Assembly (NCBI GenBank): GCA_002084385.1
Contig: NBLS01000097.1
Coordinates: forward strand, 1-8,440
Source: Desulfobacteraceae bacterium 4572_19
GTDB taxonomy: Bacteria > Desulfobacterota > Desulfobacteria > Desulfobacterales > NBLS01
Direction: 5' to 3'
Length of the DNA: 8,440 bases
The notes below the pieces were generated by a model. That model did no database searches. It saw nothing but the letters and a program-made list of their open reading frames with translations, and was not told where the DNA came from. This document shows, in pieces, positions 1-6,531 of the stretch; within the stretch, counting starts at the first letter, position 1, and every line of letters starts with the position of its first letter. Both the position numbers and the translations under genes were made by a program.

Positions 1-479
1 AGTGCGTTAATGGCAGCCATCATAAGTTCGTTATTATCGTAATAGATAAAATCTGCTATGGTATCAGTAAACTCATTTTTTCCGGTTTTGCCAAGAGCAA
101 TTAGAGTTTGAAGTAATATGAATGTATCTGTTCCAGATTGCAGTATGTGGTTTAGAAGAGGTGCTGCCTTGCAAAGGTCTTCTTTTTTTGCAATTTGCGT
201 AAAAATAAAAATAAAGTTGGGGTTTACATGTGCTCTGTCTAAAATGTGGTCCATAAACTTTGATTTAAAAACTTCATTAGTAAAACCGGCGTTTGCAATT
301 TGTTCTAACATGGAATATGCCAGATTATCAGAGGCAACACATATTGCTCCAAGGGCTTTTTCCTGAGTAGTATCGTCAAGCTGTTGGAACATATTTAATA
401 ATTCCCGAATTTCAGGAAGACTTTTTTTCTTTATAGATGTTGTTAGTTTGTCTGTAAAACTACTTTCGTTATTCGACAT
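1..479 (-). CDS. HEAT-like helical repeat protein, partial (3' end beyond the left edge)
   Basis: An uninterrupted minus-strand frame runs from an ATG at 479-477 to the left edge, giving 159 codons of the N-terminal part (begins MSNNESSFTDKL, last visible residues MMAAINAL). The start is supported by a TGGAGAA ribosome binding site about five bases upstream. The protein is almost all amphipathic helix, with helix pairs of about 35 residues such as EKALGAICVASDNLAYSMLE and TFILLQTLIALGKTGKNEF. The last visible stretch (DFIYYDNNELMMAAINAL) is typical of HEAT/armadillo scaffold repeats. There is no signal peptide and no membrane segment, so it is probably a cytoplasmic protein-interaction scaffold. 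It follows the 136-residue gene on the same strand, with a palindromic repeat in the gap, and may be cotranscribed with it. The HEAT assignment is from helix pattern only, and no function can be given. Confidence 0.75.
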   Translation of the reverse strand, partial: MSNNESSFTDKLTTSIKKKSLPEIRELLNMFQQLDDTTQEKALGAICVASDNLAYSMLEQIANAGFTNEVFKSKFMDHILDRAHVNPNFIFIFTQIAKKEDLCKAAPLLNHILQSGTDTFILLQTLIALGKTGKNEFTDTIADFIYYDNNELMMAAINA

Positions 480-525
480 TACTTCTCCATTTGCAACCGG
501 TTCATTGGCAGGAGTTAACCTTTTT

Positions 526-628
526 TTGTAAGCGTTCACAATACCTCATCTTCGCATAGACAGCTTGTGAACGCTTACAAATGTGAGGTTACCGAAAAAT
601 CATATTTCTTTGTTGTGAACGGTTACCT
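526..628 (+). repeat. Palindromic repeat, copy 1 (short hairpin plus tail)
   Basis: A perfect 16-bp inverted repeat, ttgtaagcgttcacaa at 526-541 and ttgtgaacgcttacaa at 565-580, encloses a 23-base loop (tacctcatcttcgcatagac...). A tail follows to about 628: aaatgtgaggttaccgaaaa, then catatttc, ending in gtgaacggttac (615-626). The tail can form its own small hairpin, aaatgtga with tcatattt, using one G-U pair. Compared with copies 2 and 4 the inner part of the hairpin is missing. It lies between two minus-strand genes and may act as a processing or attenuation hairpin. Confidence 0.85.
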
Positions 629-650
629 TTTTTTATTGTTTGGTGAATCC

Positions 651-1061
651 TTACGATCTTGAAATATAAATCGTTAAAGGAATTATATGTAGTTCCCGTG
701 ATATTTCTTTTGTAGTTCCAATATTATAGCCTGTACACTGTATTGGAATATTAAATTTATCTTGAAATTGCACATTAATATTTTTTATCAATGCCTTGAT
801 ACCTATAACAGGATGTTTTTCAAATACATGGGGAAGACCATAGGTTAGATTGCAGGCAAGGCATTTTTGGGGTCTTTGTTTTAAATGAAACTCCAAATTT
901 AATTTATCAGCTTCTTCAGATTGAAATTCAAGGCTGATATCGTAAGCACCTTCGGATGCATCTCCATATAAAGCTTCAAAAAAATTATCTGCTCGGTTAT
1001 CAGGAAAAAGAGTTTTTAGATTATTTTTGGTAAATATTTTATCAAGATTGTTTGTTGTCAT
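651..1061 (-). CDS. Conserved hypothetical protein with CxxC motif (136 aa)
   Basis: ATG at 1061-1059, preceded by GGAAATATA (a GGAA Shine-Dalgarno about five bases away); the stop TAA is at 653-651. The product is a soluble alpha/beta protein without signal or membrane segments. The central part has the look of a conserved family core: an acidic helical N-terminus (FFEALYGDASEGAYDISLEF, residues 28-47), the stretch QRPQKCLACNLTYGLPHVF (62-80) with C67-x-x-C70, and a C-terminal GTTKEISRELHIIPLTI (115-131). I recall similar small proteins in Desulfobacterota with no known role. The single CxxC could bind metal or be redox active, but no second pair is visible, so a full zinc site would need other ligands or a dimer. 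The stop codon lies inside a GTGAATCCTTAC repeat core (643-654), and a second core lies just upstream of the gene (1123-1134), so the gene is bracketed by direct copies. Probably cotranscribed with the HEAT-like gene downstream. Confidence 0.8.
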   Translation of the reverse strand: MTTNNLDKIFTKNNLKTLFPDNRADNFFEALYGDASEGAYDISLEFQSEEADKLNLEFHLKQRPQKCLACNLTYGLPHVFEKHPVIGIKALIKNINVQFQDKFNIPIQCTGYNIGTTKEISRELHIIPLTIYISRS

Positions 1062-1154
1062 ATTATATTTCCAATTCTTATTGTGGCAGACAGTTTATCT
1101 ACGAAGATGGTTTAATGTAGTAGTGAATCCTTATTGTATATTTTCAATGGGGTA

Positions 1155-1183
1155 CGTATATTCTTATTTTTAAATTATATCAA
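1155..1183 (-). promoter_or_regulatory. Candidate sigma-70-type promoter for the 136-aa gene
   Basis: On the minus strand, TTGATA (1183-1178) is followed by a 17-base spacer and TATACG (1160-1155). It lies about 95 bases upstream of the ATG at 1061, within the divergent intergenic region. The match is moderate and the region is very AT-rich, so a chance hit is possible. Confidence 0.35.
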
Positions 1184-1191
1184 GAAGTTTT

Positions 1192-1422
1192 TTATATGAA
1201 AGTCCATAGAAAAAGCCATATTGTAAAGACTTTTATTTTTTGTTGTGGCGTATTATCCGTAATGGCAAGTTATATGAAAGTCCATAGAAAAGCTATATTG
1301 TAAAGACTTTTATTTTTTATTGTGGTGTATTATCCGTAATGGCAAGTTATATGAAAGTCCATAGAAAAGCTATCTTATAAAGACTTTTAATTTTTATTGT
1401 TAAGTGTTATCCGTCATGGTGG
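1192..1422 (+). repeat. Three tandem copies of a ~77-bp unit
   Basis: Units start with ttatatgaaagtccatagaa at 1192, 1270 and 1347, with lengths 78, 77 and about 76 bases. Units 1 and 2 are nearly identical; unit 3 is more diverged toward its end. Each unit carries an inverted repeat (AAAGTC ... GACTTTta) followed by a T-run, then ttgtggcgtattatccgtaa-like sequence. That last segment recurs outside the array at about 3893-3917 (gttgtggcgtattatt). No convincing coding content. Confidence 0.85.
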
Positions 1423-1489
1423 TTCCATGAGAATTATAGTAGTATCTTTAAAAAATATAACTTGGTCTTGTACCATGCAATAAGTTATG

Positions 1490-1645
1490 GTAAGCGTCCA
1501 CAAGCACCTTATTTTTGCATAAACAGTTGTTATATATTAGGACAACTATTATATGATAAGCTGTTTATGCGAATATAAGAATTTGTGAACGCTTACAAAT
1601 GTGAGATTACCGAAAAATCATATTTCTTGGTCGTGAATGGTTATA
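1490..1645 (+). repeat. Palindromic repeat, copy 2 (full hairpin plus tail)
   Basis: The hairpin runs from gtaagcgtccac (1490-1501) to gtgaacgcttac (1585-1596). Its arms pair imperfectly over about 37 bases and include the exact pair gcataaacag (1517-1526) / ctgtttatgc (1561-1570). The tail, aaatgtgagattaccgaaaa and on to gtgaatggttat (1633-1644), is the intact version of the site that the MITE interrupts in copy 3. An in-frame ATG at 1637 lies inside the tail. This argues that the real start of the following gene is the later ATG at 1667. Confidence 0.85.
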
Positions 1646-1666
1646 AATTATGTTAGTGGGCTTTTT

Positions 1667-1999
1667 ATGAAACAATATGTGATAGATGATATAAGACTTG
1701 AAGATTATGGGAAAATAAAAGATTATCTTGGTGAAACCTATGGTAAACCTGATTTGGGTGGTATTTATTGGATTCCTCTTTTGCAAGAACTATTAACAGA
1801 TGTTCAGGCAGAACATAAGGGATGTCATCCGCTTGTTTTTGCGGTGGATTTATCTGAAAAGAGACTTGAATGTGAATTTCTTGTCCGTACCAAAAAAAGC
1901 ATGCGATGCGATTGTATGGGATATGCAACGCTAACCCAGCGGAACTGGTTGATTGATTATATAGATACAATGTTGGAAAAATTAGGGGTAATTACATAA
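1667..1999 (+). CDS. Conserved hypothetical protein preceding RNase J (110 aa)
   Basis: The product is MKQYVIDDIRLEDYGKIKDY... . I prefer the ATG at 1667 to the in-frame ATG at 1637, because 1637 lies in repeat DNA and 1667 has gtggg six bases upstream. It is a soluble alpha/beta protein with the segments GGIYWIPLLQELL (31-43), PLVFAVDLSEKRLECEFLVRT (55-75) and a cysteine pair C81-D-C83. The C-terminal helix QRNWLIDYIDTMLEKL spans about 91-106. The stop is three bases before the RNase J start, so the two are probably translated as one operon. I recall a similar small protein beside RNase J in related delta-proteobacteria, which would suggest a role linked to RNA turnover, but nothing in the sequence gives a catalytic function. 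The segment LGGIYWIP and the RCDC motif are the best search seeds. Confidence 0.8.
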   Translation: MKQYVIDDIRLEDYGKIKDYLGETYGKPDLGGIYWIPLLQELLTDVQAEHKGCHPLVFAVDLSEKRLECEFLVRTKKSMRCDCMGYATLTQRNWLIDYIDTMLEKLGVIT

Positions 2000-2002
2000 A
2001 TT

Positions 2003-3593
2003 ATGGAAAAAGAAAATGATAAATTAAAAATAATTCCCCTTGGAGGGTTGGGTGAAATCGGCTTAAATATGATGGTGTTTGAGTGGAATGAGGAGCTTTT
2101 TATCATTGATGCGGGAATTATGTTTCCTGAAGATTATATGTTAGGTGTTGATATAGTAATCCCTGATATGGATTATATACGACAGCGAAAAGATAAAATT
2201 GCCGGAATTGTATTAACCCATGCCCATGAAGATCATATTGGTGCTCTTCCATATCTTTTAAAAGATGTAAACTTAAAGGTTTTCGGAACTTCTTTTACCC
2301 TTGGAATTGTTCAAAACAAGTTGCGTGAACACGATCTTCTTTCATCTGCTGTTCTTGTTAATGTCTCCCCCGGTGAAAAAATAACCCTTGGACCCTTTGA
2401 AATTGAATTTATCAGAGTTAGCCATAGTACAATAGATGGTGTGGGGCTTGCTATAAGAACTCCGGTGGGACTTGTTGTGCATACGGGGGATTTTAAAATT
2501 TGTAATGAATCTGTTGATGGTAAAAATACCGATGTGCAAAGTTTTGCAAGGTATGGTAATGAAGGTATCCTTGCACTTTTATCGGATTCAACTAATGTTG
2601 AAAAACCGGGATATACAGGTACAGACCGTGAAGTCGCAGAGGTTTTAGAACGAATTATAGATGAAAGTTCAGGGCGTGTTATAGTTGCCCTTTTTGCATC
2701 TAATGTTGCACGTATTCAACAAATTGTCGATATTGCCGTTAAAAGAAATTGTAAAATAATATTTAATGGTAGAAGTGTTGAGCTTACCGTAAAAGTTGCA
2801 AAAGAGTTAGGTTATATAAATATTCCCGAAGAGATGGAGATAGGCGTTGCCAGAATAAAAGATTATCCTCCTGCAAAAGTTATTATGATTACAACCGGGT
2901 ATTATTAATAATCTTTTCAGACAAGGTGCGAATGTATATTACGATAAAGTAGCAGATGTTCATGTTTCAGGTCATGCTTTTCAGGAAGAGCTGAAATTAA
3001 TGATGAATTTAACTCGCCCGAAGTTTTTTATTCCCATACATGGCGAATACAGACATCTTATTTCCCATGCTGCCATTGCACGTCAGGTTGGAATATTAAA
3101 AGATAATATTCTTTTAATTGAAAATGGTCAGGTCGTATCTTTTTCTAAGGAGCATTCTGTTAATGAGTGTTCTTCTGAAATAGTTGGTGAAATAGTTGGT
3201 GAAATAGTCGGTGAGATTTCCGGTAACGTTACAACCGGTCGAATTTTTGTGGATGGTAAGGGGATAGGGGATGTGGGTAGAAGCGTTCTTAGGGAGCGTC
3301 GTATCCTTTCTGAAGATGGACTTGTTGTTGTTACCATGATAATCGACGAAGAAACAGGAATAGTAATGTATGGACCTGAACTTGTGTCTAAAGGTTTTGT
3401 TTTTTCCAGTGAAACCGGTTATCTCGTGGACGATGCCCAGTGTGTTATCCTTGAAATAGTCGAAGAGGTCGATCCGGATTATCCCGATAGAATTAATATT
3501 ATCAGGGGCAAGATTCAAAAAGCCTTGAAACAATATTTTTATTTTACAATAAAGCGACGGCCTGTAATACTGCCAGTTATAGTACAAATATAA
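2003..3593 (+). pseudogene. rnj: Ribonuclease J, disrupted by internal deletion and frameshift
   Basis: RNase J is a metallo-beta-lactamase / beta-CASP exo- and endoribonuclease for RNA maturation and decay. The first part (301 codons, stop at 2906-2908) has the zinc-site motifs H73-A-H-E-D77-H78, H141 in VSHSTIDG, D163 in HTGDFK and D195 in SDSTN, then the beta-CASP segments ALFASNVARIQQI and IFNGRS. It reads ITTG at 2888-2899, where family members continue with SQGEP. Directly after, in another frame (from 2901), the sequence resumes as INNLFRQGANVYYDKVADVH, followed by SGHAFQEE (beta-CASP motif B His) and IPIHGEYRH (motif C). The C-terminal domain then runs to a normal-looking end at 3593. 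By comparison with the remembered B. subtilis protein about 45 residues are lost, including the conserved SQGEP substrate-binding loop and the PGN segment. The reading frame is also shifted. The internal ATG at 3000 could in principle start a 197-residue C-terminal fragment, which lacks the zinc site. Either a true pseudogene or an assembly/amplification deletion. Confidence 0.85.
3177..3224 (+). repeat. 12-bp tandem repeat in the RNase J linker
   Basis: Four units of gaaatagttggt (3177-3188, 3189-3200, 3201-3212 with one change, 3213-3224 degenerate) encode EIVG-EIVG-EIVG-EISG. The position is the linker between the beta-CASP core and the C-terminal domain. The unit is a multiple of three, so the frame is kept; the pattern looks like replication slippage. 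Confidence 0.9.
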
Positions 3594-3613
3594 ACTATGT
3601 TGTATCAAAAAGA

Positions 3614-3889
3614 CTTACAAATGTGAGATTACAGACCTCGTAATTAATATGCTATATTTGTAATTAAAAGTCAGTAATTACGGGTCTCCGTCTGTTTTTT
3701 GGACATTCATAACATTCGTTTATTATTACAACATGCTATCTATTGCTGTTTACAAATATAGATATCGCAATATATAGAATTAAATTTAAATACACATAAG
3801 ATTATGTCCAGTTTAGCCCCTGTAAAAAGGGTTGATTTTACGAGGTCTGGATTACCGAAAAATCACATTTTTTGTTCGTGAACGGTTAC
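3614..3889 (+). repeat. Palindromic repeat tail, copy 3, split by a MITE
   Basis: The left part cttacaaatgtgagatta (3614-3631) and the right part ccgaaaaatcacatttt... to gtgaacggttac (3855-3889) join into the same tail seen in copies 1 and 2 once the 218-bp insert and one 5-bp duplication are removed. The hairpin domain is absent: upstream there is only the RNase J stop, 20 bases away. The sequence after it (ttttttgttgtggcgtatta, 3892-3911) matches part of the tandem 77-bp unit. Confidence 0.85.
3632..3849. mobile_element. 218-bp MITE with 12-bp TIRs and 5-bp target duplication
   Basis: The ends are perfect 12-bp inverted repeats, cagacctcgtaa (3632-3643) and ttacgaggtctg (3838-3849). They are flanked by a direct repeat gatta (3627-3631 and 3850-3854). 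The empty site is visible elsewhere in the window (gtgagattaccgaaaaatc in copy 2), which shows that this is an insertion. No reading frame of useful length lies inside, so it is non-autonomous and needs a transposase from elsewhere. Internally, taattacgggtctc (3677-3691 region) is a near inverted match to the left end, so the left part can fold on itself. The parent insertion sequence family is not identifiable from the ends alone. Confidence 0.85.
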
Positions 3890-3937
3890 CATTTTTTGTT
3901 GTGGCGTATTATTATTCGTGGTGGTTATACAAGTTAT

Positions 3938-5314
3938 TTAGTTTTCTTTAATAAACGTTGAATATCCGATGGATTTTAATTGGTCTTTTATTTTTGTATA
4001 ATTATATTCGTTATTAAAAAGCCAAAGAATTTTGGTTTTTCTGTTTTTCGGGGCAAAAGGTATCGAAGCCCAGCCGTCAGTGAATATAATAAGTCCATCG
4101 TATCCTCTATTTTGATCAATATAGTCTAACACTGGTTGAAAATCTGTTCCTCCTCTTCCCTTTACCTGAACTTTATACTTGGCTTTTTTTAAAGACAATA
4201 AGTCTCCTTTTACTTCAGTATCAAATTGTAAGACTTCTACGCTTTCAATGCCGTATTTAAATAGTTGGTTAATGATTGAAAAAGCATTTCTAACATCTTC
4301 ATTACTAACAGAACCGCTTACATCAACAGCAAATAAAAGTTTGGTACAAAAATCTCGACGGCTTCCCATATATAAAAAACCATAACGGCGACTGGGTTTC
4401 ATTCGGGTTAAAACACGGTTGGAAGATAAAATACTGGCTCGAAATGATTTAAGTATTTCCCTATAATTGATTTTAGGTTTTAAAGTAGCTATAATTTGCT
4501 CTTGGATATGATCAGGAATGGTACCCCAAGAATTATTTGCTAAAATCAGCTCTATTTTATCATTAATTAAGTTACTGTGATATTCATTGATATCCCAAAA
4601 TTCTGTGTTTTCTGCACCGCAAATATTGTAATTGATATATTGGTTGATACCTTTATCATTTTCTTTACAGTCACTCTCTTCAGAAGAGGAAGTTTCTGAT
4701 GATTCTGAAGTTTCTGGTGATTCTGAAGTTTCTGATGACTCTGATGTTTCCTCTTTTGATTCATCTGAAATGTCATTTTTATTTGATTTTTCATTTGAAT
4801 CTTCGTTTAAATCAGGTTCAGATTTATTTTCCTCCCCTTTTCCTGTTTGAGTGTTATTATTTTGTAATTCATTATTTTGCTCTAAATCATTAGACTCTAA
4901 ACTATTTTCCTTCTCCTGCTCTAACAATTGATGATAATAAAATTCAAAATATTTAGTATCATACTTGTCACTTTGAAAAACATCTTTAGCATAAGGAAAA
5001 TCAAGGGGCGTTCTTAGATATTCTTGTACGGTGATATTGCTGGCCGCGTAAGAGATTCTTTGAACATCTTTACGTCTTAAATAGGGATGTTTTAAAATAA
5101 TTCGCATTACTTCAAACTGTAACACCAAAGAGAGTGTTTTCTCATCCAATGCTTTAATAAAGCTTGGATTATACTCAATCTTCCCATCTCCGACCCTGAT
5201 ATTTTGCATATTGGGATTAATACATAACTCATGGGTTGTCCAAACCGCAAAAAATAAAGGTTCTTTTAAATACCAAGATTCGATTATACGGGTAATACGT
5301 TGTTTTGTAAGCAT
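3938..5314 (-). CDS. vWA-domain protein, DUF2201 type (458 aa)
   Basis: The C-terminal domain (about 320-458) is a von Willebrand A fold with a complete metal-ion-dependent adhesion site: D331-V-S333-G-S335, T390 in GRGGTDF and D413 in FTDGWA. This is the DUF2201 vWA-like domain, a usual partner of MoxR ATPases. The N-terminal part (1-130) corresponds to DUF2201_N, a putative metallopeptidase domain. Where family members may carry HExxH, this protein has F67-E-V-M-R71 followed by LKHP, so protease activity is unlikely. Between them, residues 135-220 are acidic, low-complexity and Asn/Ser/Glu-rich, including 6-residue ETSESS repeats; probably a flexible linker. There is no signal peptide, so it is cytoplasmic. 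The ATG at 5314-5312 lies four bases after repeat DNA and has no clear Shine-Dalgarno sequence. It is the last gene of the cassette, after the MoxR gene with a 126-base repeat-filled gap. Likely role (inference from the family): adaptor that recruits targets to the ATPase. Confidence 0.88.
   Translation of the reverse strand: MLTKQRITRIIESWYLKEPLFFAVWTTHELCINPNMQNIRVGDGKIEYNPSFIKALDEKTLSLVLQFEVMRIILKHPYLRRKDVQRISYAASNITVQEYLRTPLDFPYAKDVFQSDKYDTKYFEFYYHQLLEQEKENSLESNDLEQNNELQNNNTQTGKGEENKSEPDLNEDSNEKSNKNDISDESKEETSESSETSESPETSESSETSSSEESDCKENDKGINQYINYNICGAENTEFWDINEYHSNLINDKIELILANNSWGTIPDHIQEQIIATLKPKINYREILKSFRASILSSNRVLTRMKPSRRYGFLYMGSRRDFCTKLLFAVDVSGSVSNEDVRNAFSIINQLFKYGIESVEVLQFDTEVKGDLLSLKKAKYKVQVKGRGGTDFQPVLDYIDQNRGYDGLIIFTDGWASIPFAPKNRKTKILWLFNNEYNYTKIKDQLKSIGYSTFIKEN
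4689..4760 (-). repeat. 18-bp tandem repeat coding an acidic 6-residue repeat
   Basis: Plus-strand units gaagtttctgatgattct occur at 4689-4706, 4707-4724 and 4725-4742, with a diverged fourth at 4743-4760. On the coding strand they give ETSESS/ETSESP-like hexapeptides in the acidic linker of the vWA protein (about residues 187-212). The frame-preserving unit suggests slippage expansion in a disordered linker. Confidence 0.85.
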
Positions 5315-5318
5315 TTTT

Positions 5319-5464
5319 GCAACCGTTCACGAACAAGAAATGTGATTTTTCGGTAATTTCACATTTGTAAGCGTTCACAAGTTCTTATATTCGCATAAAC
5401 AGCTTGTCATATAATAGTTGTCCTATATATGACAAGCTGTTTATGCGAAGATGAGGTATTGTGA
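5319..5464 (-). repeat. Palindromic repeat, copy 4 (full length, minus orientation)
   Basis: The tail (5319-5366, starting gcaaccgttcacgaacaaga on the plus strand) is followed by the hairpin domain from gtaagcgttcac (5367-5378) to about 5464, where similarity to copy 1 ends after gatgaggtattgtga. The hairpin core is a perfect 24-bp stem, 5390-5413 with 5426-5449, around a 12-base loop. It overlaps the 3' end of the MoxR gene: the stop codon (5443-5441) is inside the stem and the last seven residues (SQYLIFA) are repeat-coded. It fills the gap to the vWA gene and could modulate expression between the two. Confidence 0.9.
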
Positions 5465-6445
5465 TGCAACATGGGCAATTGCTTCCATCTGCTTTACCTG
5501 TTTTAGATGAAGTAAATATTTATGAAAATTTTTCAATATAGTCTTTTTTTTAGCAGGTTTATAATTGTCACCATTGAGCCAAAATACGATTTGCTCATTT
5601 AAAAAGATATAATCTTTTAATTTAAAAGATTTTAATTTACCCTTGTATTTACCAAAACTTAATAAAAGCTGTTCGGGTGAAACTTTTAAAGTGCTTCCTA
5701 AACTCTTTTTAAGATTCATGGCAACCTTTACACCCACAATACCGGCAATCGCTTTGATATGAAGGTCGCTTATATCTTCAAAGGAACTAATTAAGTTAGA
5801 TACTCTTTCCCACGCTCTACGGTCTGGGGTCTTATTAAGTCCGGAACCGATTGGGAAACCATCTTGACCCTCAAAAGCCTCGTCTTGATCAAGAAAATGA
5901 TGATGTTTTTGAATAAAGCTTATTATTCGTCCATCAATATCATTATCGTTAGCCCATAATAGCCAATCTTCCACCGTTGGAGCAAATTCATATACATTAA
6001 ATCGTGACACCAACGCAGGATCCAAATCAGTTAGTTGATATTCTTCACCTTCATTAACGGCAGATATAATAATACTGCCTTTTGGTAATTTTTTACCTGC
6101 CAAGGTTTTATTTAACGTTAAATCCTGAACAGATTGAAGAATTTCAGGGCGGGCACGGTTTAATTCATCCAAAAATAAAACAATCGGTTTATTATCGGTA
6201 GGCCACCAATATGGCGGTAAAAATTCCGAATGTCCCGTCTTTTCGTCTTTATGCATAAGACCAATTAAATCACCCGGATCACTCATTTGTCCTAAAAAAA
6301 AAGGAATGACCTTTATTTTTTTATAAAATTTGGTGATAATTTGCGATTTACCAATGCCGTGTTTACCAATTAACATAATGTTTTGTTCAGATGGAGTTAC
6401 ACTTAATATTTCGATTAACTCCGATGTATCAATTTTTATAGCCAT
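5441..6445 (-). CDS. MoxR-family AAA+ ATPase (334 aa)
   Basis: A cytoplasmic AAA+ ATPase of the MoxR group. Visible motifs: Walker A G27-K-H-G-I-G-K33-S34, the MoxR-typical QMSDPGDLIGL (53-63), Walker B LFLD93-E94-LNRA, sensor 1 N131 in SAVNEGEEY, arginine finger R148 in LDPALVSRF, and sensor 2 DRRAW (208-212). The lid and a helical C-terminal extension follow. Length is normal for the family. I chose ATG 6445-6443 (MAIKID); a TTG four codons upstream at 6457 directly follows an in-frame stop and is less likely. No good Shine-Dalgarno is visible, and the upstream sequence is a 71-bp inverted-repeat element. It is the middle gene of the cassette, between the 242-residue protein and the vWA protein. 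By family precedent it forms a hexameric ring that remodels proteins with its vWA partner. Its C-terminal residues are encoded by the inserted palindromic repeat, so the ancestral end has probably been replaced. Confidence 0.93.
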   Translation of the reverse strand: MAIKIDTSELIEILSVTPSEQNIMLIGKHGIGKSQIITKFYKKIKVIPFFLGQMSDPGDLIGLMHKDEKTGHSEFLPPYWWPTDNKPIVLFLDELNRARPEILQSVQDLTLNKTLAGKKLPKGSIIISAVNEGEEYQLTDLDPALVSRFNVYEFAPTVEDWLLWANDNDIDGRIISFIQKHHHFLDQDEAFEGQDGFPIGSGLNKTPDRRAWERVSNLISSFEDISDLHIKAIAGIVGVKVAMNLKKSLGSTLKVSPEQLLLSFGKYKGKLKSFKLKDYIFLNEQIVFWLNGDNYKPAKKKTILKNFHKYLLHLKQVKQMEAIAHVASQYLIFA

Positions 6446-6460
6446 AATTATTATCAATCA

Positions 6461-6531
6461 TAAGGGTTCATAAAAAAATAACTTGTACTTAGTAAATGCT
6501 GGTATTCTAATTATTTTTTTGTGAACCCTAA
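6461..6531. mobile_element. 71-bp inverted-repeat element (possible mini-MITE)
   Basis: Arms of 21 bases, 6461-6481 (taagggttcataaaaaaata plus a) and 6511-6531, are inverted copies matching at 19 of 21 positions, with a 29-base centre. The outer ends carry the GTGAACCCTTA core that recurs through the window. It fills almost the whole gap between the MoxR gene and the upstream 242-residue gene, and the upstream gene's TAG (6530-6528) lies in its end. I could not confirm a target duplication, so mobility is inferred from structure only. Confidence 0.65.

Noticed and set aside
118..366. An 82-codon plus-strand frame.
   Set aside because: It is opposite the HEAT-like coding frame, which has a good ribosome binding site and a consistent helical pattern.
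1196..1303. A 35-codon frame (MKVHRKSHIVKTF...) across the first two tandem units, with a hydrophobic middle.
   Set aside because: It exists only because unit 1 is 78 bases long; units 2 and 3 stop after ten codons. There is no clear ribosome binding site. Treated as a by-product of the repeat.
1192..1422. Tandem repeats as a CRISPR array.
   Set aside because: The whole 77-bp unit repeats, with no unique spacers between short repeats, and no cas gene is nearby.
1665..1970. A 101-codon open frame on the minus strand.
   Set aside because: It is antisense to the 110-residue gene, which is coupled to rnj, and has no plausible start signal or recognisable sequence.
3114..3608. A 164-codon open frame on the minus strand.
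   Set aside because: It lies entirely opposite the RNase J C-terminal part, whose plus-strand translation matches the family. The minus-strand product is low in family-like features.
3816..3836. Small hairpin (ccct / aggg) followed by ttgatttt as a terminator of rnj.
   Set aside because: The stem is only four or five pairs, the T-run is broken, and it lies inside the inserted MITE.
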